Source of the DNA: Abelmoschus esculentus
Lineage: Eukaryota > Streptophyta > Magnoliopsida > Malvales > Malvaceae
Direction: 5' to 3'
Assembly (NCBI GenBank): GCA_035048815.1
Contig: JAUCBN010000017.1
Span: 9,730,936 to 9,794,935, forward strand
Length of the DNA stretch: 64,000 bases
The notes below the pieces were generated by a model. That model was not told the DNA's origin. It ran no database searches and worked only from the letters and a program-made list of their open reading frames with translations. This document shows positions 35,220 to 48,800 of the stretch, piece by piece; the stretch's first letter is position 1; each line of letters begins with the position of its first letter. Made by a program: the position numbers and the translations under genes.

Positions 35220-36745
35220 TGATGTGTGTACATTTCTGCTCATTTATCTCATGCTTTCATGCTTCATTTCACGCATGGGATCAAAGGGGAGTTATTTTAC
35301 CGATCTCAGTATTTATTACTTTTATATACTTTATAGTAAACTACTTAAGAGTTATATTAATTATGTTATAAACATGAATAGTCAATACGACCACATTATT
35401 AAGTTTTAGCTTAGATCTAAACTTACATTAAGTTATATTAATTAAGCTAAACGTAAGGCAATGCTAGAAACACAAGGAGCCAACTTCAGAATAGCTTGGA
35501 AATGCATGGAACATTCCTACAGTACTTAAAGGACTAAAGGATAGCTCCATGTTAGCTCACAAGTCCCATATGAGCTCAAATGAAGCATAACTCGAAACGA
35601 GGCCTTAAGAGATTCGGATTAGCTCCAAAACACTCCTCACACTAGAAGGGAGTATAATGAAGCTCATGGACCAGCTCACTTTGCTAAAGGCAACTCGGAT
35701 TAGCTTATTTCAGCTTCAAACTTTAGCTAAGTCTTTCAGCTAGATAGCTCAATTCAATTCAACTCAACTTAACTCTAGCTATCACACCCAGCACAACACC
35801 CGAAAGTCACCTACCCTTCACCAAGCATCATGTATGTCCATTATCCACATTGGGCGCCAAAACAAAGAGAGAGCACTTTTTATTGGACAGATTCATAATG
35901 GTCCACTTGTTTTCCATTTTCGAGCAGGATACAATCAGAATTGAGTTTCGGTGTCTTCATGAAAAATTGTTCCCGTATCTCTTATCTTTCCAACGCATGT
36001 TCAATCGCATCAATCTGATATCAGGAGCTCGAGATATGGACAACTTACTGAAGACAGTGCCGGCTGGACCGAGAAGTTATATCTTTTCTAATAGTTTTGG
36101 AGGGAGACACCATTCAAATGAATGGTTATCCGAATATTTAAAGGCCATTTCATCCAAACCCCTTAGAAAACTATAAATAGGACTTGAATTTCATTTTCTA
36201 AACACACCATTCAGATTATATAAAATTACTTGTGAAAATTTTCTCTCGTTTAGTTCTTAGAACTTTATCGACTTATCAAGTACTTTTGTACTTGTGGCGT
36301 CACCCCTTTTCTATCCATCTTGATACTTCGGGTTCTTTTATTTTAATATAATAAAAGGGTCAAAGTCCATTATCACCACCCCTTAAAGATCAATATAAGG
36401 TTCAGGATTAGGTTTTCTATAACCTAGTTTCTTCCTTGAGAATCTTTAAGATACTATTTTCATTTCACCATTCCTTACATTTTCTCTCATTCCATTCATC
36501 ATTCTCAATCCTTTGTCATCCCCACAAAATGTCCTGAACATCCATTCACCCTTATCAACACCACACATCCTCTCTCTTCTATATCAGTCCCTAAATTATT
36601 CCTTTCATTCATTTCACCTATTACTTTAATTCCTTATCCTTAATTATTTATTTCGCAGCCACTTCTTGCGAGAGACTTGCTTCCTTCCTAGGTCCTACAG
36701 TCAAAGTGTACCATTCAGCATCATCAGCAAGATTGGCTCATATAA
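35220..36745 (+). mobile_element. Solo LTR of family X, copy 2, with CATGC target duplication
   Basis: 1,526 bp from TGATGTGTGTACATTTCTGC to GGCTCATATAA, flanked by CATGC at 35215-35219 and 36746-36750. The right end aligns base for base with the end of copy 1 (GGAGCGTATCA), with the terminal C mutated. There is no internal element sequence, so it is the product of LTR-LTR recombination. TATA box at 36171-36180. The block CAATCTGATATCAGGAGC (near 36020) is shared with the CRM LTR. Confidence 0.82.
36171..36180 (+). promoter_or_regulatory. TATA box of X LTR copy 2
   Basis: CTATAAATAG followed by GACTTGAATTTC, as in copies 1 and 4. Confidence 0.55.
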
Positions 36746-39700
36746 CATGCACTCAAAGAGAGAGGTCATTCATCCAATATACGTTCCAAGAGAGGGTTCA
36801 TCGAGAACAGTATACACTCAAAGAGAAGGATCATTCATTTTGACGTACGCTTGAAGAGAGGGGTCATTCATCGTGACATACTCTCAAAGAGAAGTGCCGC
36901 CCATCACAGTATACGCTCTAAGAAAGTGACTGTTCATTATGACATGCACACGAAGAGAGGGGTCATTCATCGAGACATACACTCAAAGAGAGGGGTCATC
37001 CATCAATGTATACACTCAAAGAGATGGACCACTCACCATGACAGGCACTCGAAGAGAAGGGTCATTCATCGCAAAATATGCTCAAAAACTCGAAGTTAGG
37101 GGTCATTCATCGTGACATATTCTCAAAGAGAGGGGTCGTCCATCACGGTTTACGCTCTAAGAAAGGGACTGCTCATTATGACATGCACTCGAAGAAAGTG
37201 GTCATTCATCATGACATACGCTCAAAGAGAGGGTCGTCCATCATGGCAAACGCACAAAGTGAGGGACCGTTCATTATGACATACGCTCGAAGAGAGGGGT
37301 CATTCACCGTGACATATGCTTAAAGAGAGGGGTATTCCACCACGATATACGCTCTGAGAAAGGAACCGTTCATTATGACATGCACTAGAAGAGAGGGGTC
37401 ATTCATCGTGACATACGCCTTAAAAAGAGGGGTCGTCTATCAAGGCATACGCACAAAGTGAGGGACCATTCATAATGACATGCACTCGAATTGAGGGTTC
37501 GTACATGATGGTATACGCTCAAAGAGAGGGGTCGTCCATGACGGTATAAGCTCAAAGAGAGGGACCGTTCATTATGACATGCTCTCGAAGAGACGGGTCA
37601 TTCATCGCAACATACGCTCAAAGAGAGGGGTCATCAATCACTGTATACGCTCAAAGAGAGGACCGATCCTTATGACATGCACTCGAAGAGTGGGGTCATT
37701 ATTCGCGATATACGCTCAAAGTGCGGCGGTGTCCATCACGGTATACCCTCAAAGAGATGGACCGTTCATTATGAAATGGTATCGAAGAGAGTGGTCATTC
37801 ATTGCAACATAGCTCCATGAGAGGGGTCATCCATCACAGTATACGCTCAAAGAGAGGGACCATTCATTATGACATGCACTCGAAAATAGAGGTTATTCAT
37901 CGGGACGTACGCTCAAAGAGGGACCATTAGTTATGACATACGCTTGAAGAGATTGGGCATTCAAAGCGACATATGCTTAAAGAGCGGGGCCCGTCATCAC
38001 GGTATACGTTCTTAGAAAGGATCCGTTGATTAGGATATGCACTCGTAGAGAGGGATCATTCATAGCAACATAGGCTCAAAAAGAAAGGTCTTCCATCACG
38101 GTATATGCTCAAAGAGAGTAACCGTACATTATGACATAGGATGCTTGAACAAAGGGGTCATTCATCACGACATACGCTAAAAGAGTGGGACCACCGTTCA
38201 ATATGACATGCACTCGAAGATAAGGGTCATTCATCGAGACATACGCTCAAAGAGAGGGATCGTCCATAACGGCATATGCTCAAAGACTGGGATAGTTAAT
38301 TACGATATATGCTCGAAGAGAGGCGTTATTCACCGCGACATAGGCTAAAATAGTGGGGTCGTCCATCATGGTATACGCTCTAAGAATGGGACCGTTCATT
38401 ATGACATGCACTTGAAGATAAGGGTCATTCATTGTGACATACGCTCAAAGAGAGGGATCATCCATCTTGGTATTCTCTCAAAGAGAGGGACCGTTCATTA
38501 TGTCATACGCTTGAAGAGAGGGGTCATTCACCACGACATATGCTCAAAGATTGGGGTCGTCCGTCACGGTATACGCTCTAAGAAAGGGACATTTCATTAT
38601 GACATGCACTCGAAGAAAGGGGTATTTCATCGCGACATACGCTCAAAGAGAAGTGTCGTTCATCACGGTATACGCTCTAAGAAAGGGACCGTTCACCATA
38701 ATAAGCACTCAAAGAGAGTGGTCATTCATCATGACATACGCTCAAAGAGAGGGGTCGTCCATTGCGGCATACACTCAAAAAGATAAACCGTTCATTATGA
38801 CTTGCACTCGAATATAGGGGTCATTGATCGTGACATACGCTCAAAGAACGGGGTCGTCCATCACGGCATACGCTCAAAGAGATGGACTGTTCATTATGAG
38901 ATACGCTCGAAGAGAGGGGTCATTCACCGTGACATACACTCAAATAGAGGGGTCATCCATCACGGTATACGCTCTAAGAAAGGGACCGTTCATAATGACA
39001 TGCACTCGAATAGAGGGGTTGTACATGACAGTATACGCTCAAAGAGAAGGATCGTTCATTATGACATGCACTCTAACAACGTGGTCATTCAACGCGACAT
39101 ACGCTCAAAGAGAGGGGTTGTCCATCAAGGTATATGTTGTAAGAAAGGGATTGTTCATGATGACATGCACTCGAAGAGAGGGCTCATTCTTCGTGACATA
39201 CGCTCAAAGAGAGGGGTCGTCCAAGACGGTATACGGTAAAAGAGATGGACCGTTCATTATGGCAAGCACTCGAAGAGAGGGGTCACTCATCGCGACATAA
39301 GCTCAAAGAGAGGAGTCGTCCATCACGGTATACGCTCATGGAGAGGGACCGTAGACCATGACATGCACTCGAAGAGAGGGGTCATTCATCGCGACATACG
39401 CTCAATGAGTGGGGTTGTCCATCACGGCAAACGCTCAAAGACAAGAATCATTCATTATGTCATACGCTTGAAAAGAGTTGTCTTTCACTGCGACATACGC
39501 TCAAAGAGAGGGGTCGTCCATCACGGTATATGCTCTCAGAAAGGGACCGTACATTATGACATGCACTCGAAGAGAGGGTTCATTTATCGCGGCATACGCT
39601 TAAAGAGAGGGGTCGTCCATCACGGTATACTCTCAAAGAGAAGGACCGTTCATTATGACATATGCTCGAAGAAAGGGGTCATTCACCCCGATATACATTC

Positions 39701-42700
39701 AAAGGGAGAAGTCATTCATCACGGTATATGCTCTAAGAAAGGGAACGTTCTTTATGACATGGACTCGAAGAGAGGTATCATTCATCGAGTCATACGCTCA
39801 AACAGAGGGGTCATCCATCATAGTATACGCTCAAAGATAGGGATCGTTCATTATGACATGCACTCGAAGATAAGGTTCATTCATTGTGACATACGCTCAA
39901 AATGAGGGGTCATCTATCACTACACCCGCTCACAGAGAGAGACCGTTCAATATGACATATGCTCGGAGAGAGGGGTCATTCACCGCGACATACGCTCAAA
40001 GAGATGGGTTATCCATCACGGTATACGCTCTAAGAAAGGGACCGTTCATTATGACATGCACTCGAAGAGAGGGCTCATTCTTTGCGACATACGCTAAAAG
40101 AGATGGGTCGTCCTTAACGTTAAACGCTCAAAAAGAGGGACCGTTCAATATGAAATACACTCGAAGAGAGGGGTCACTCATCGCGACATGCACTCAAAAA
40201 GAGGGGTCGTCCATCACGGTATACGTTCATTGGGAGGGACTGCTCACCATGGCATTCACTCGAAGGGAGGGGTCATTCATCGCAACATACGCTCAAAGAG
40301 AGGGGTCGTCCATCACGATATACGCTCAAAGGGAGAGATCATTCACCCTGACATGCACATGAAGAGATGGGTCATTCATCGCAATATACTCTCAAAGAAA
40401 TGGGTCATCGGCCACCGTATACGCTCTATGAGAAGGACTGTTAAATATGATATGCACTCGAAGAGAGATGTTATTTATTGCGATATACGCTTAATGTGAT
40501 GGGTTGTCCATCACGGTATACACTCAAATAGATGGACTGGTCATTATGATATGTACTTGAAGAGAGGGGTCACTCATCGCCACATACGCTCAAAGAAAGG
40601 CATCGCCCATCACGGTATACACTCAAAGAGAGGGACCATTCAATGTGGCATGTGCTCAAAGAGATGGGTCATTCACCGCGATATACGCTTAAAGAGCGGG
40701 GTCAATCATCACAGTATATGCTCTTAAAAAGGGCCCGTTTCATTATGACATGCACTCGAAGATAAAGTTAATTCATCGCGACATACGCTCAAAGAGAGGG
40801 GTCATCTATCACAGCACCCGCTCACAGAGAGGGACCGTTCATTATGACATATGCTCGAAGAGAAGGGTCATTCTCCACAATATACTCTCAAAGAGAGGGG
40901 TCATCCATCACGGTATATGCTCTAAGAAACGGACCGTTCATTATGACAAACACTCAAATAGAGGGGTCGTCCATCACAGTATACGCTCAAAGAGAGGGAT
41001 CATTCATTATGACATGCACACGAAGATAAGACTCATTAATCACGACATAGTATAAAAAGATGGGTCATCCATCATGGCACCCGTTCATAGAGAGGGACCG
41101 TTCATTAGGATATGCACTCAAAGAGAGGGGTCATTTATCGCAACACAAGATCAAAGAGAGGGATCGTCCATGATGATATACGCTCGTTCATTATGACATG
41201 CACTCGAAGAGAGAGGTTATTCATCGCGACGTGCGCTCAAAGAGCGGGGTCAACCATCAAGGTACACGCTCTAAGAAAAGGGCGGTTTATTATAACATGC
41301 ACTCGAAGAGAGGGGTCGTCCATCACGGTATACACTCAATGAAAGAGGTCGTTCAACATGACATGCACATGAAGAGAGGGGTGGTTCATTGCAACATACA
41401 CTCAGGGGTCATCAATCACGGTATACGCTCAAATAGATGGCCCGTTCATTATAACATGCACTCGAAGAGAGGGGTCATTCATCGCGACGTATGCTCAATG
41501 AGATATGTCGTCCAGCACGGTATACACTCAAAGAGAGGGACCGTTCACCATGACATGCACTCGAAGAGAGGGGTCCTTAATCATAACATACGCTCATAGA
41601 GAGGGGTCATCGATCACGGTATACGCTCAAAGAAAGAGACCATTCATTATGATATGCACTCGAAGATATGGGTCATTCATCGCGACATGCGCTCAAAGAG
41701 AGGTGTCGTCCATCAAACAAACGCTCAAAGAGAGGGACCATTCATTATGACATATGCTCAAAGAGGGATCATTCGCCGTGACAAGCGCTCAAAGAAAGGG
41801 GTCGTCCATCACGGTATACGCTATAAGAAAGGGACTTTTCATTATGTCATGCACTCGAAGAGAGGGGTCATTCATCTCGACATAAGTCCAAAGGGAGGGG
41901 TCGTCCATCACAGTATACGCCCAAAGAGAGGGACCGTTCATTATGACATGCACTCGAAGATTATGGTCATTCATCGCCATATACACTCAAAGAGAAGGGT
42001 CGTCTATCATGGCATACACTCAAAGAGAGGGACCGTTCATTATAACATATGCTCAAAGAGAGGGGCCATTCTTCGCGTCATACGCTCAAAGAGAGGGGTC
42101 GTCCATCACGGTATACGCTCTAAGAAAGGGACTGTTCATTATGACATGCACTGGAAGAGGGGGGTCATTCATCGCGACATAAGCTCAAAGAGAGGGGTCG
42201 TCCATCACAGTATACGCTAAAAGAGAGGGACCACTCATTATGACAAACACTCAAAGATTAGGGTCATTCATCCCGACATACGCTCAAAGAGAAGGGTCAT
42301 CCATCACGGTATACGCTCTTAGAAAGGGATCGTACATTATGATATGCACTCGAAGAGAGGGGTCATCCATCACGGTATAATCTCAAAGAGAGGGACCGTT
42401 TATTATAAAATGAACTCGAAGAGTGGGGTCATTCAACGCGACATATGCTCAAATTGAGTGATCGTCCATCACAGTATATGCTCAAAAAGAGGGACCGTTC
42501 ATTATGACATACCCTCGAAGAGATGATTTATTCACCGCGACATACGCTCAAAGAGCGGGGTCAACCATCAAGGTATACGCTCTTCGAAAGGGCGGTTCAT
42601 TATAACATTTACTCGAAGACAGGGTTATTCATTGCCACATACGCCCAAAGAGAGGAGTTGTCCATCACGGCATACGCTCAAAGAGAGGAATCGTCCATCA

Positions 42701-44433
42701 CGGCATACACTCAAAGAGAGGAATCGTCCATCACGGCATATACGCTTGAAGAGAGGGATCATTCACCGCGAAATACGCTCTAAGAAAGGGATCATACATT
42801 ATGACATGCACTCGAAGAGAGGGTCATTCATCGCGACATACGCTCAAAGAGAGGGGTCGTCCATCACGGTATACGCTCAAAGAGAGAGACCGTTCAACAT
42901 GATTTGCACTCAAAGAGAGGGGTCATTCATCGCAAAATACGCTGAAAGAGAGGGGTCATTGATCACGGTATGTGCTCAAATAGTGGGACACTTCATTATA
43001 ACATGTACTCAAAGAGAGTGACCATTCATCACGACATAAGCTCAAAGAGAGGGGTCGTCCATCATGGTATACGCTCAAAGAGAGGGACTGTTCACCATTA
43101 CATGCACTCAAAGAGAGGGGTCATCTATTACCGTATATGCTCAAAGAGAGGGGTCATCGATCATGGTATAGAGGGACCATTCATTATGACATGCACTTGA
43201 AGATAAGGATCATTCATACCAACATACGCTCAAAGAGAGGGGTCATCTATCACGGCACACGCACAAAGAGAGGGACCGTTCATTATGACATATACTCGAA
43301 GAGATGGGTCATTCACCGCGACATACGCTCAGACCGTGGGATAGTCCGTCACAGTATACGCTCTAAGAAAGGGACCATTATTTATGACATACACTCAAAG
43401 AGAGGGGTCGCTCGTCACGGTATGCGCTCAAGCAGAGGGACCGTTCACCATGACATGCACTCGAAGAGAGGGGTCTTTCATCGTGACATACGCTCAAAGA
43501 GAGGAGTCGTTCATCATGGCGTACACTCAAAGAGTGGGGTCATTCATCACGACATATGTTCAAAGATAGGTCTCGTCCATCACGGTATATGCTGAAAGAG
43601 AGGGATCGTTCACCATGACATGCACTCAAAGAAAGGGGTCATTCATCGCAATATATGCTCCAAGAGATGGGTCGTCCATCACGGTATACACTCTATGAAA
43701 GAGACTGTTCACAATGACATGCACTCGAAGAGACGGGTCATTCATCGTGACATACGCTCAAAGGGAGGGGTCGTCCATCACGGTATACGCTCTAAGAAAG
43801 GAACCATTCATTATGACAAGCACTCAAAGAGAGGGGTCATTCATCGCGACATACGCTCAAAGAGAGGGCTCATCCATCATGGTATATGCTCAAAGAGAGG
43901 GACCGTTAACCATGGCATGTACTCAAAGATAGGGGTCATTCATCGCGACATAGGATCGAAGAGAAGGGTCGTCCATCACGGTATACGCTCTAAGAAAGGG
44001 ACCGTTCACTATGACATACACTCGAACAGAGGGGTCATTCATCACGATATACGCTCAAAGAGAGTGCTCGTCTATCACGGTATACTCTCTAAGAAAGGGA
44101 CCATTCATTATGACATACCCTCGAAGAGAGGGGTCATTCATCACGAATTACGCTCATAGAGAGTGCTCGTCCATAATGGTATAGCTCTAAGAGAGGGACC
44201 GTTCACCATGACATTCTCGTAGAAAGGGGACATCGACCACGGTATACGCTCTAAGAGAGGGACCGTTCACTATGACATGCACTCGAAGAAAGGTGTCATT
44301 CATCGTGACATATGCACAAAGAGACGGGTCGTCCATCATGGTATATGCTCTAAGAAAGGGATCATTCATTATGACATGCAGTCGAAGAGAGGGGTCATTC
44401 ATCACAACATATGCTCAAGGAGTGGGGTCGTCC
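36746..44433 (+). repeat. 33-bp satellite, block 6 (longest)
   Basis: About 230 monomers in 7.7 kb, same strand and A-B-C order. In many places the A monomer alternates between a GCACTCGAAGAG form and an ACGCTTGAAGAG form ending CATTCACCG, suggesting a six-monomer (198-bp) unit in parts. Three consecutive B monomers with almost identical sequence lie at about 42648-42742. No insertion is seen inside. Confidence 0.95.
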
Positions 44434-45859
44434 TAGCATATATTATGCGTAATTAATATTCAACACATGTTTAGTATCATCATACTTATTAGTTTAAGTT
44501 GTTTCTTTGCAGGTTATATTAAACACAACTTAAGGGACTATTGGCCATCGTCGTTTTAGCTCAGATGCACCATTTGAGCTCAAAACAAAGAATCATGGTT
44601 TGAGGGACTTACCATCTTCCGATCAGCACTAAAATGTACTAAACCCTCCTAGGCAACGCAATGAAGTGGAAGCTAACTTCGTTCCAGCTCACGAATTCAA
44701 AATGAGCTCAAAATGACAAATGGTGAATTTCCATTCATATGCGATTCGGATCAGATCCTATACACTCTTATGGGTTAAGTAGAGTATTATGTCCCTAAGG
44801 ATCAGTTCACGCATCTAGGGTGTTAGCCATTCAGCTCAAATCACTCAAAGATGGTGAACTTTCAGCTAGATAAATCAACTAGCTAGCTCCGCTCAAACCA
44901 GCTCAACCTTAGTTCATCCAGCTCATCTTAGCTCACCCTACAACCTTCAACTCAACTAGGGAAGGACATGTTCTCTCCCCAAGAGACACAACCGACCAAC
45001 CATGGAGGGAAACATGTTTGGGCGCCAAAACAAAGAGATATCACTCTTCATTGGTCAGATTCATGATGGTCAACTTGTTTGCCAATTTCGAGTAAGATAC
45101 AAGTAGAATTGGGTTTCGATGTCTTCATGAAAGTTATTCCTTATCTCTTATCTTTCCAACGCATGTTGATGTGCAGGCTGGAATTTTGAACCGAAAAGTT
45201 ATAACAGTTCTTGGAAGGAGACACCATTTAACCCAAACGGTTAAGGAGGAAGACACCACCAATTGAACAGACACCAAGGCCACTATTCAGCCACTTTTTC
45301 AAAGGGGAATGTCCCTTGGCCACACCCTTTTATTTCTTAGAAATATGTAGCCATTTTCGCATATGAACACACAACTTTGAATCAAATTATTTATTTCGTG
45401 AGTTAATCTCTCATTCTTGCTCTTTTAAGAATTTTATCAACTTATCAAATCATCTGTTTGATTTGTGGTGTCACCCTCCATCCCTTATAGTTTAGATTTC
45501 AGGAATTACATTTCCAAAAGGTCTAAGTGCATCTACCACCCTCAGAGTTGCAACTAGGTTGGTTTTATGTTCCTATAACATAAGTTCAACCTTTTCCCCT
45601 TTGAATACTATCATTCCATCATAACATAATCACCATCCACCTTCCATTTTCGTCCACCATTCTTTACCAGCCCTTAACATATCCTTCCATATCATTTACT
45701 TCAGTTAAACACCTCCATTTCCTTCCTTAATCAACGATCAACATCCCCCATGCATTCTCTTCACCAAGACAACTTCCTTATCATCTAAACAATGCCCCAC
45801 ACCATAACCTCTTCCCAAATCACCCCTATCTTATTTCCAACAACATTTAACATTCTTTT
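44434..45859 (+). mobile_element. LTR family X, copy 3: diverged, ends unclear
   Basis: Shares GGGCGCCAAAACAAAGAGA, the TTGGTCAGATTCATGATGG region and CTTATCTTTCCAACGCATGTT with X copy 2, in the same orientation and order. It lacks the CAATCTGATATC block (deleted near 45180) and has no clear CTATAAATAG. Neither end shows the family terminus, and no target duplication is seen, so this is a truncated or strongly diverged member. Confidence 0.7.
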
Positions 45860-48800
45860 GTCATTTATCACAACATAAGCTCATAGAGAGGGGTTATCGA
45901 TCTCGGTATATGCTCAAAGGGAGGGACCGTTTAGTATGACATGCACTCAAAGAGAGGGGTGATTCATCGCGCATAAACTCAAAGAGAGTGGTCGTTCATC
46001 ACGGTATACGCTCTAAGAAAAGGACCACTCACTATGACATGCACTCGAAGAGAGAGGTCATTCATCACGACATACGCTCAAAGAGAGGGATCGTCCATCA
46101 CGTTATACGATCAAAGAGAGGGACCTTTCCTTTTGACATGCCCTCAGAGGGAGGGGTTATTCATCACGACAAACGCTCAAAGAGAGGTGTCATCCATCAT
46201 GGTATACGCTCAAAGAGAGGGACAATTTATTATGACATGCACTCGAAGGGAGGGGTCATTCATCGATATATACTCTCAAACAGAGGCGTCATCGATCATG
46301 GTATACGCTCAAAGAGAGGGACCGTTCATTATGATATGCACTCGAGAGAGGGGTCATTCATCGCGACATACGCTAAAAAAGAGGGGTCGCTCATCACGAT
46401 ATACGCTCAAACAATGGGAACGATCACCATGATATGCGTGACATACGCTTGAAGAGAGGGGTCATTCATCGTGACTCACACACAAAGAGAAGGGTCATCT
46501 ATCACTATATACGCCCAAAGGGAGGGACCATTCATTATGATATGCACTCAAAGAGAGGGGTCATTCATCGCGATATACGCTCAAAGAGAGGGGTCATCCA
46601 TCACGATATACACTCAAATAGAAGGACCGTTCACTATGACATGCACTCGAAAGAGGAGTCATTCATCCTGACATAAGCTCAAAGAGAGGGATCGTCCATC
46701 ACGGTATATGCTCAAAGTGAGGGACAGTATATTATGACATACGCTCGATGAGATGGGTCATTCATCGTGACATACACTCTAGGAAAGGGTCCGTTCATTA
46801 TGATATGCACTCGTAGAGAGGAGTCATTCATCGCGACATACCCTCAAAGAGAAGGGTCGTCTATCACAGTATACGCTCTAAGTATGAGACGGTTTATTAT
46901 GACATGCACTCGAAGGGAGGGGTAATTCATCGCGACATACGCACAAAGAGAGGAGTTGTCCATCACGGTATATGCTCAAAGAGAGGGATCGTTCACCATG
47001 ACATGCACTCGAAGAGAGAGGTCATTCATCGTGACATAAGATCAAAGAGAGGGGTAGACCATCACAACATACACTCAAAGAGAGGGATCGTTCATTACGA
47101 CATACGCTTGAAAAGAGGGGTTAATCACCGCGACATACGCTCAAAGAAAGGAGTCGTCCATCATGGTATACACTCTAAGAAATGGACCGTACATTATGAC
47201 ATGCACTCGAAGTGAGGCATCATTCATCGTGACATATGCTCAAAGAGAGGGGTCATGGATCACAGTATACGCTAACAGAGAGGGACTGTTCATTATGACA
47301 TGAACTGAAGAGGGGTTATTCATAGCGACATTCGCTCAAAGAGAAGGGTCATCCATCATGGTATACCCTCAAAGAGGGGGACCGTTCACCATGATATGGA
47401 TTCGAATATAGGGGTAACTCATCGGAACATACGCTCAAAGAGAAGGGTCATCCATCACGGTATATGCTTAAAGAGAGGGATCGTTCATTATGACATGCGC
47501 TCGAAGAGAGGGGTCATTCATCGCGACATACGCTCAAAGAGAGGGATCGTCCACCACAGTATACGCTCAAAGAGAGGGGCCGTTCATTATGACATACGAT
47601 CGAAGAGATGGGTCATTCACCTCGACATACGCTCAAAGTGTGGGGTCAACCATCACGTATACGCACTAAGAAAGGTTCCGTTCATTATGACATGCACTTG
47701 TAGAGAGGGATCATTCATCGCGACATACGCTCGAAGAGAAGGGTCGTCCATCATGGTATTTGATCGAAGAGAGGAACCGTTCACCCTTACATGCACTCAA
47801 AAGAAGGGTCATTGATCACAACATATGCTCAAAGAGAGGGGTCATCGATCACGCTAAACGCTCAAAGAGAGGGACCGTTCAATATGAAATGCACTCAAAG
47901 AGAGGAGACATCCATCACAGTATACGCTCAAAGACCGGGACAAATTCATTATGACATATGCTCGAAGAAAGAGTTCAATCATCAAGACATACGCTCAAAG
48001 AAAGGGCACGTCCATCACGGTATACGCTCTATGAAAGGGACCGTTCACAATGACATGCACTCAAAGATAGGAGTCATTCACTACGATATATGCTCAAAGA
48101 GAGGGGTCGTCCATCACGGCATACGCTCAAAGAACGGAAATATTCACTATGACATGCGCTCAAAGAGAGGGGTCGTCCATCACGCTTTATGCTCTAAGAA
48201 AGGGACTGTTCATTATGACATGCACTCGAAGAAAGGGGTCATTCATCGTGACCTACGCTCAAAGAGAAGGGTTGTCCATCACGGTATACGCTCAAGGAGA
48301 GGGTCCGTTCACCGTGACATGCACTGAAGAGAGGGGTCATTCATCGCAACACACGCTCAAAGATAGGGGTCATCCACCATGGCATATGCTCAAAGACGGG
48401 GACTGTTCATTATAATATACGCTCGAAGAGAGGAGTCATTCATCGTGACATACGCTCAAACAGAGGGATTGTCCATCACGGTATACGCTCTAAGAAAGGG
48501 ACTGTTCACTATGACATGCACTCGAAGAGAGGTGTCATTTATCAAGACATATGCTCGAAGAGAGGAGTCAATCATCAAGACTTACGCTGAAAGAAAGGGC
48601 TCGTCCATCATGGATACGCTCTATGAAAGGGACCGTTCACAATGACTTGCCCTCAAAGATAGGAGTCATTCACCGCGACATACGCTCAAAAAGAGGGGTC
48701 GTCCATCATGGCATACGCTCAAAGAACCGGAATATTCACTATGACATACGCTCAAAGAGAAGGGTCATTCATCATGACATATGCTCGAAGAGAGGGGTCG

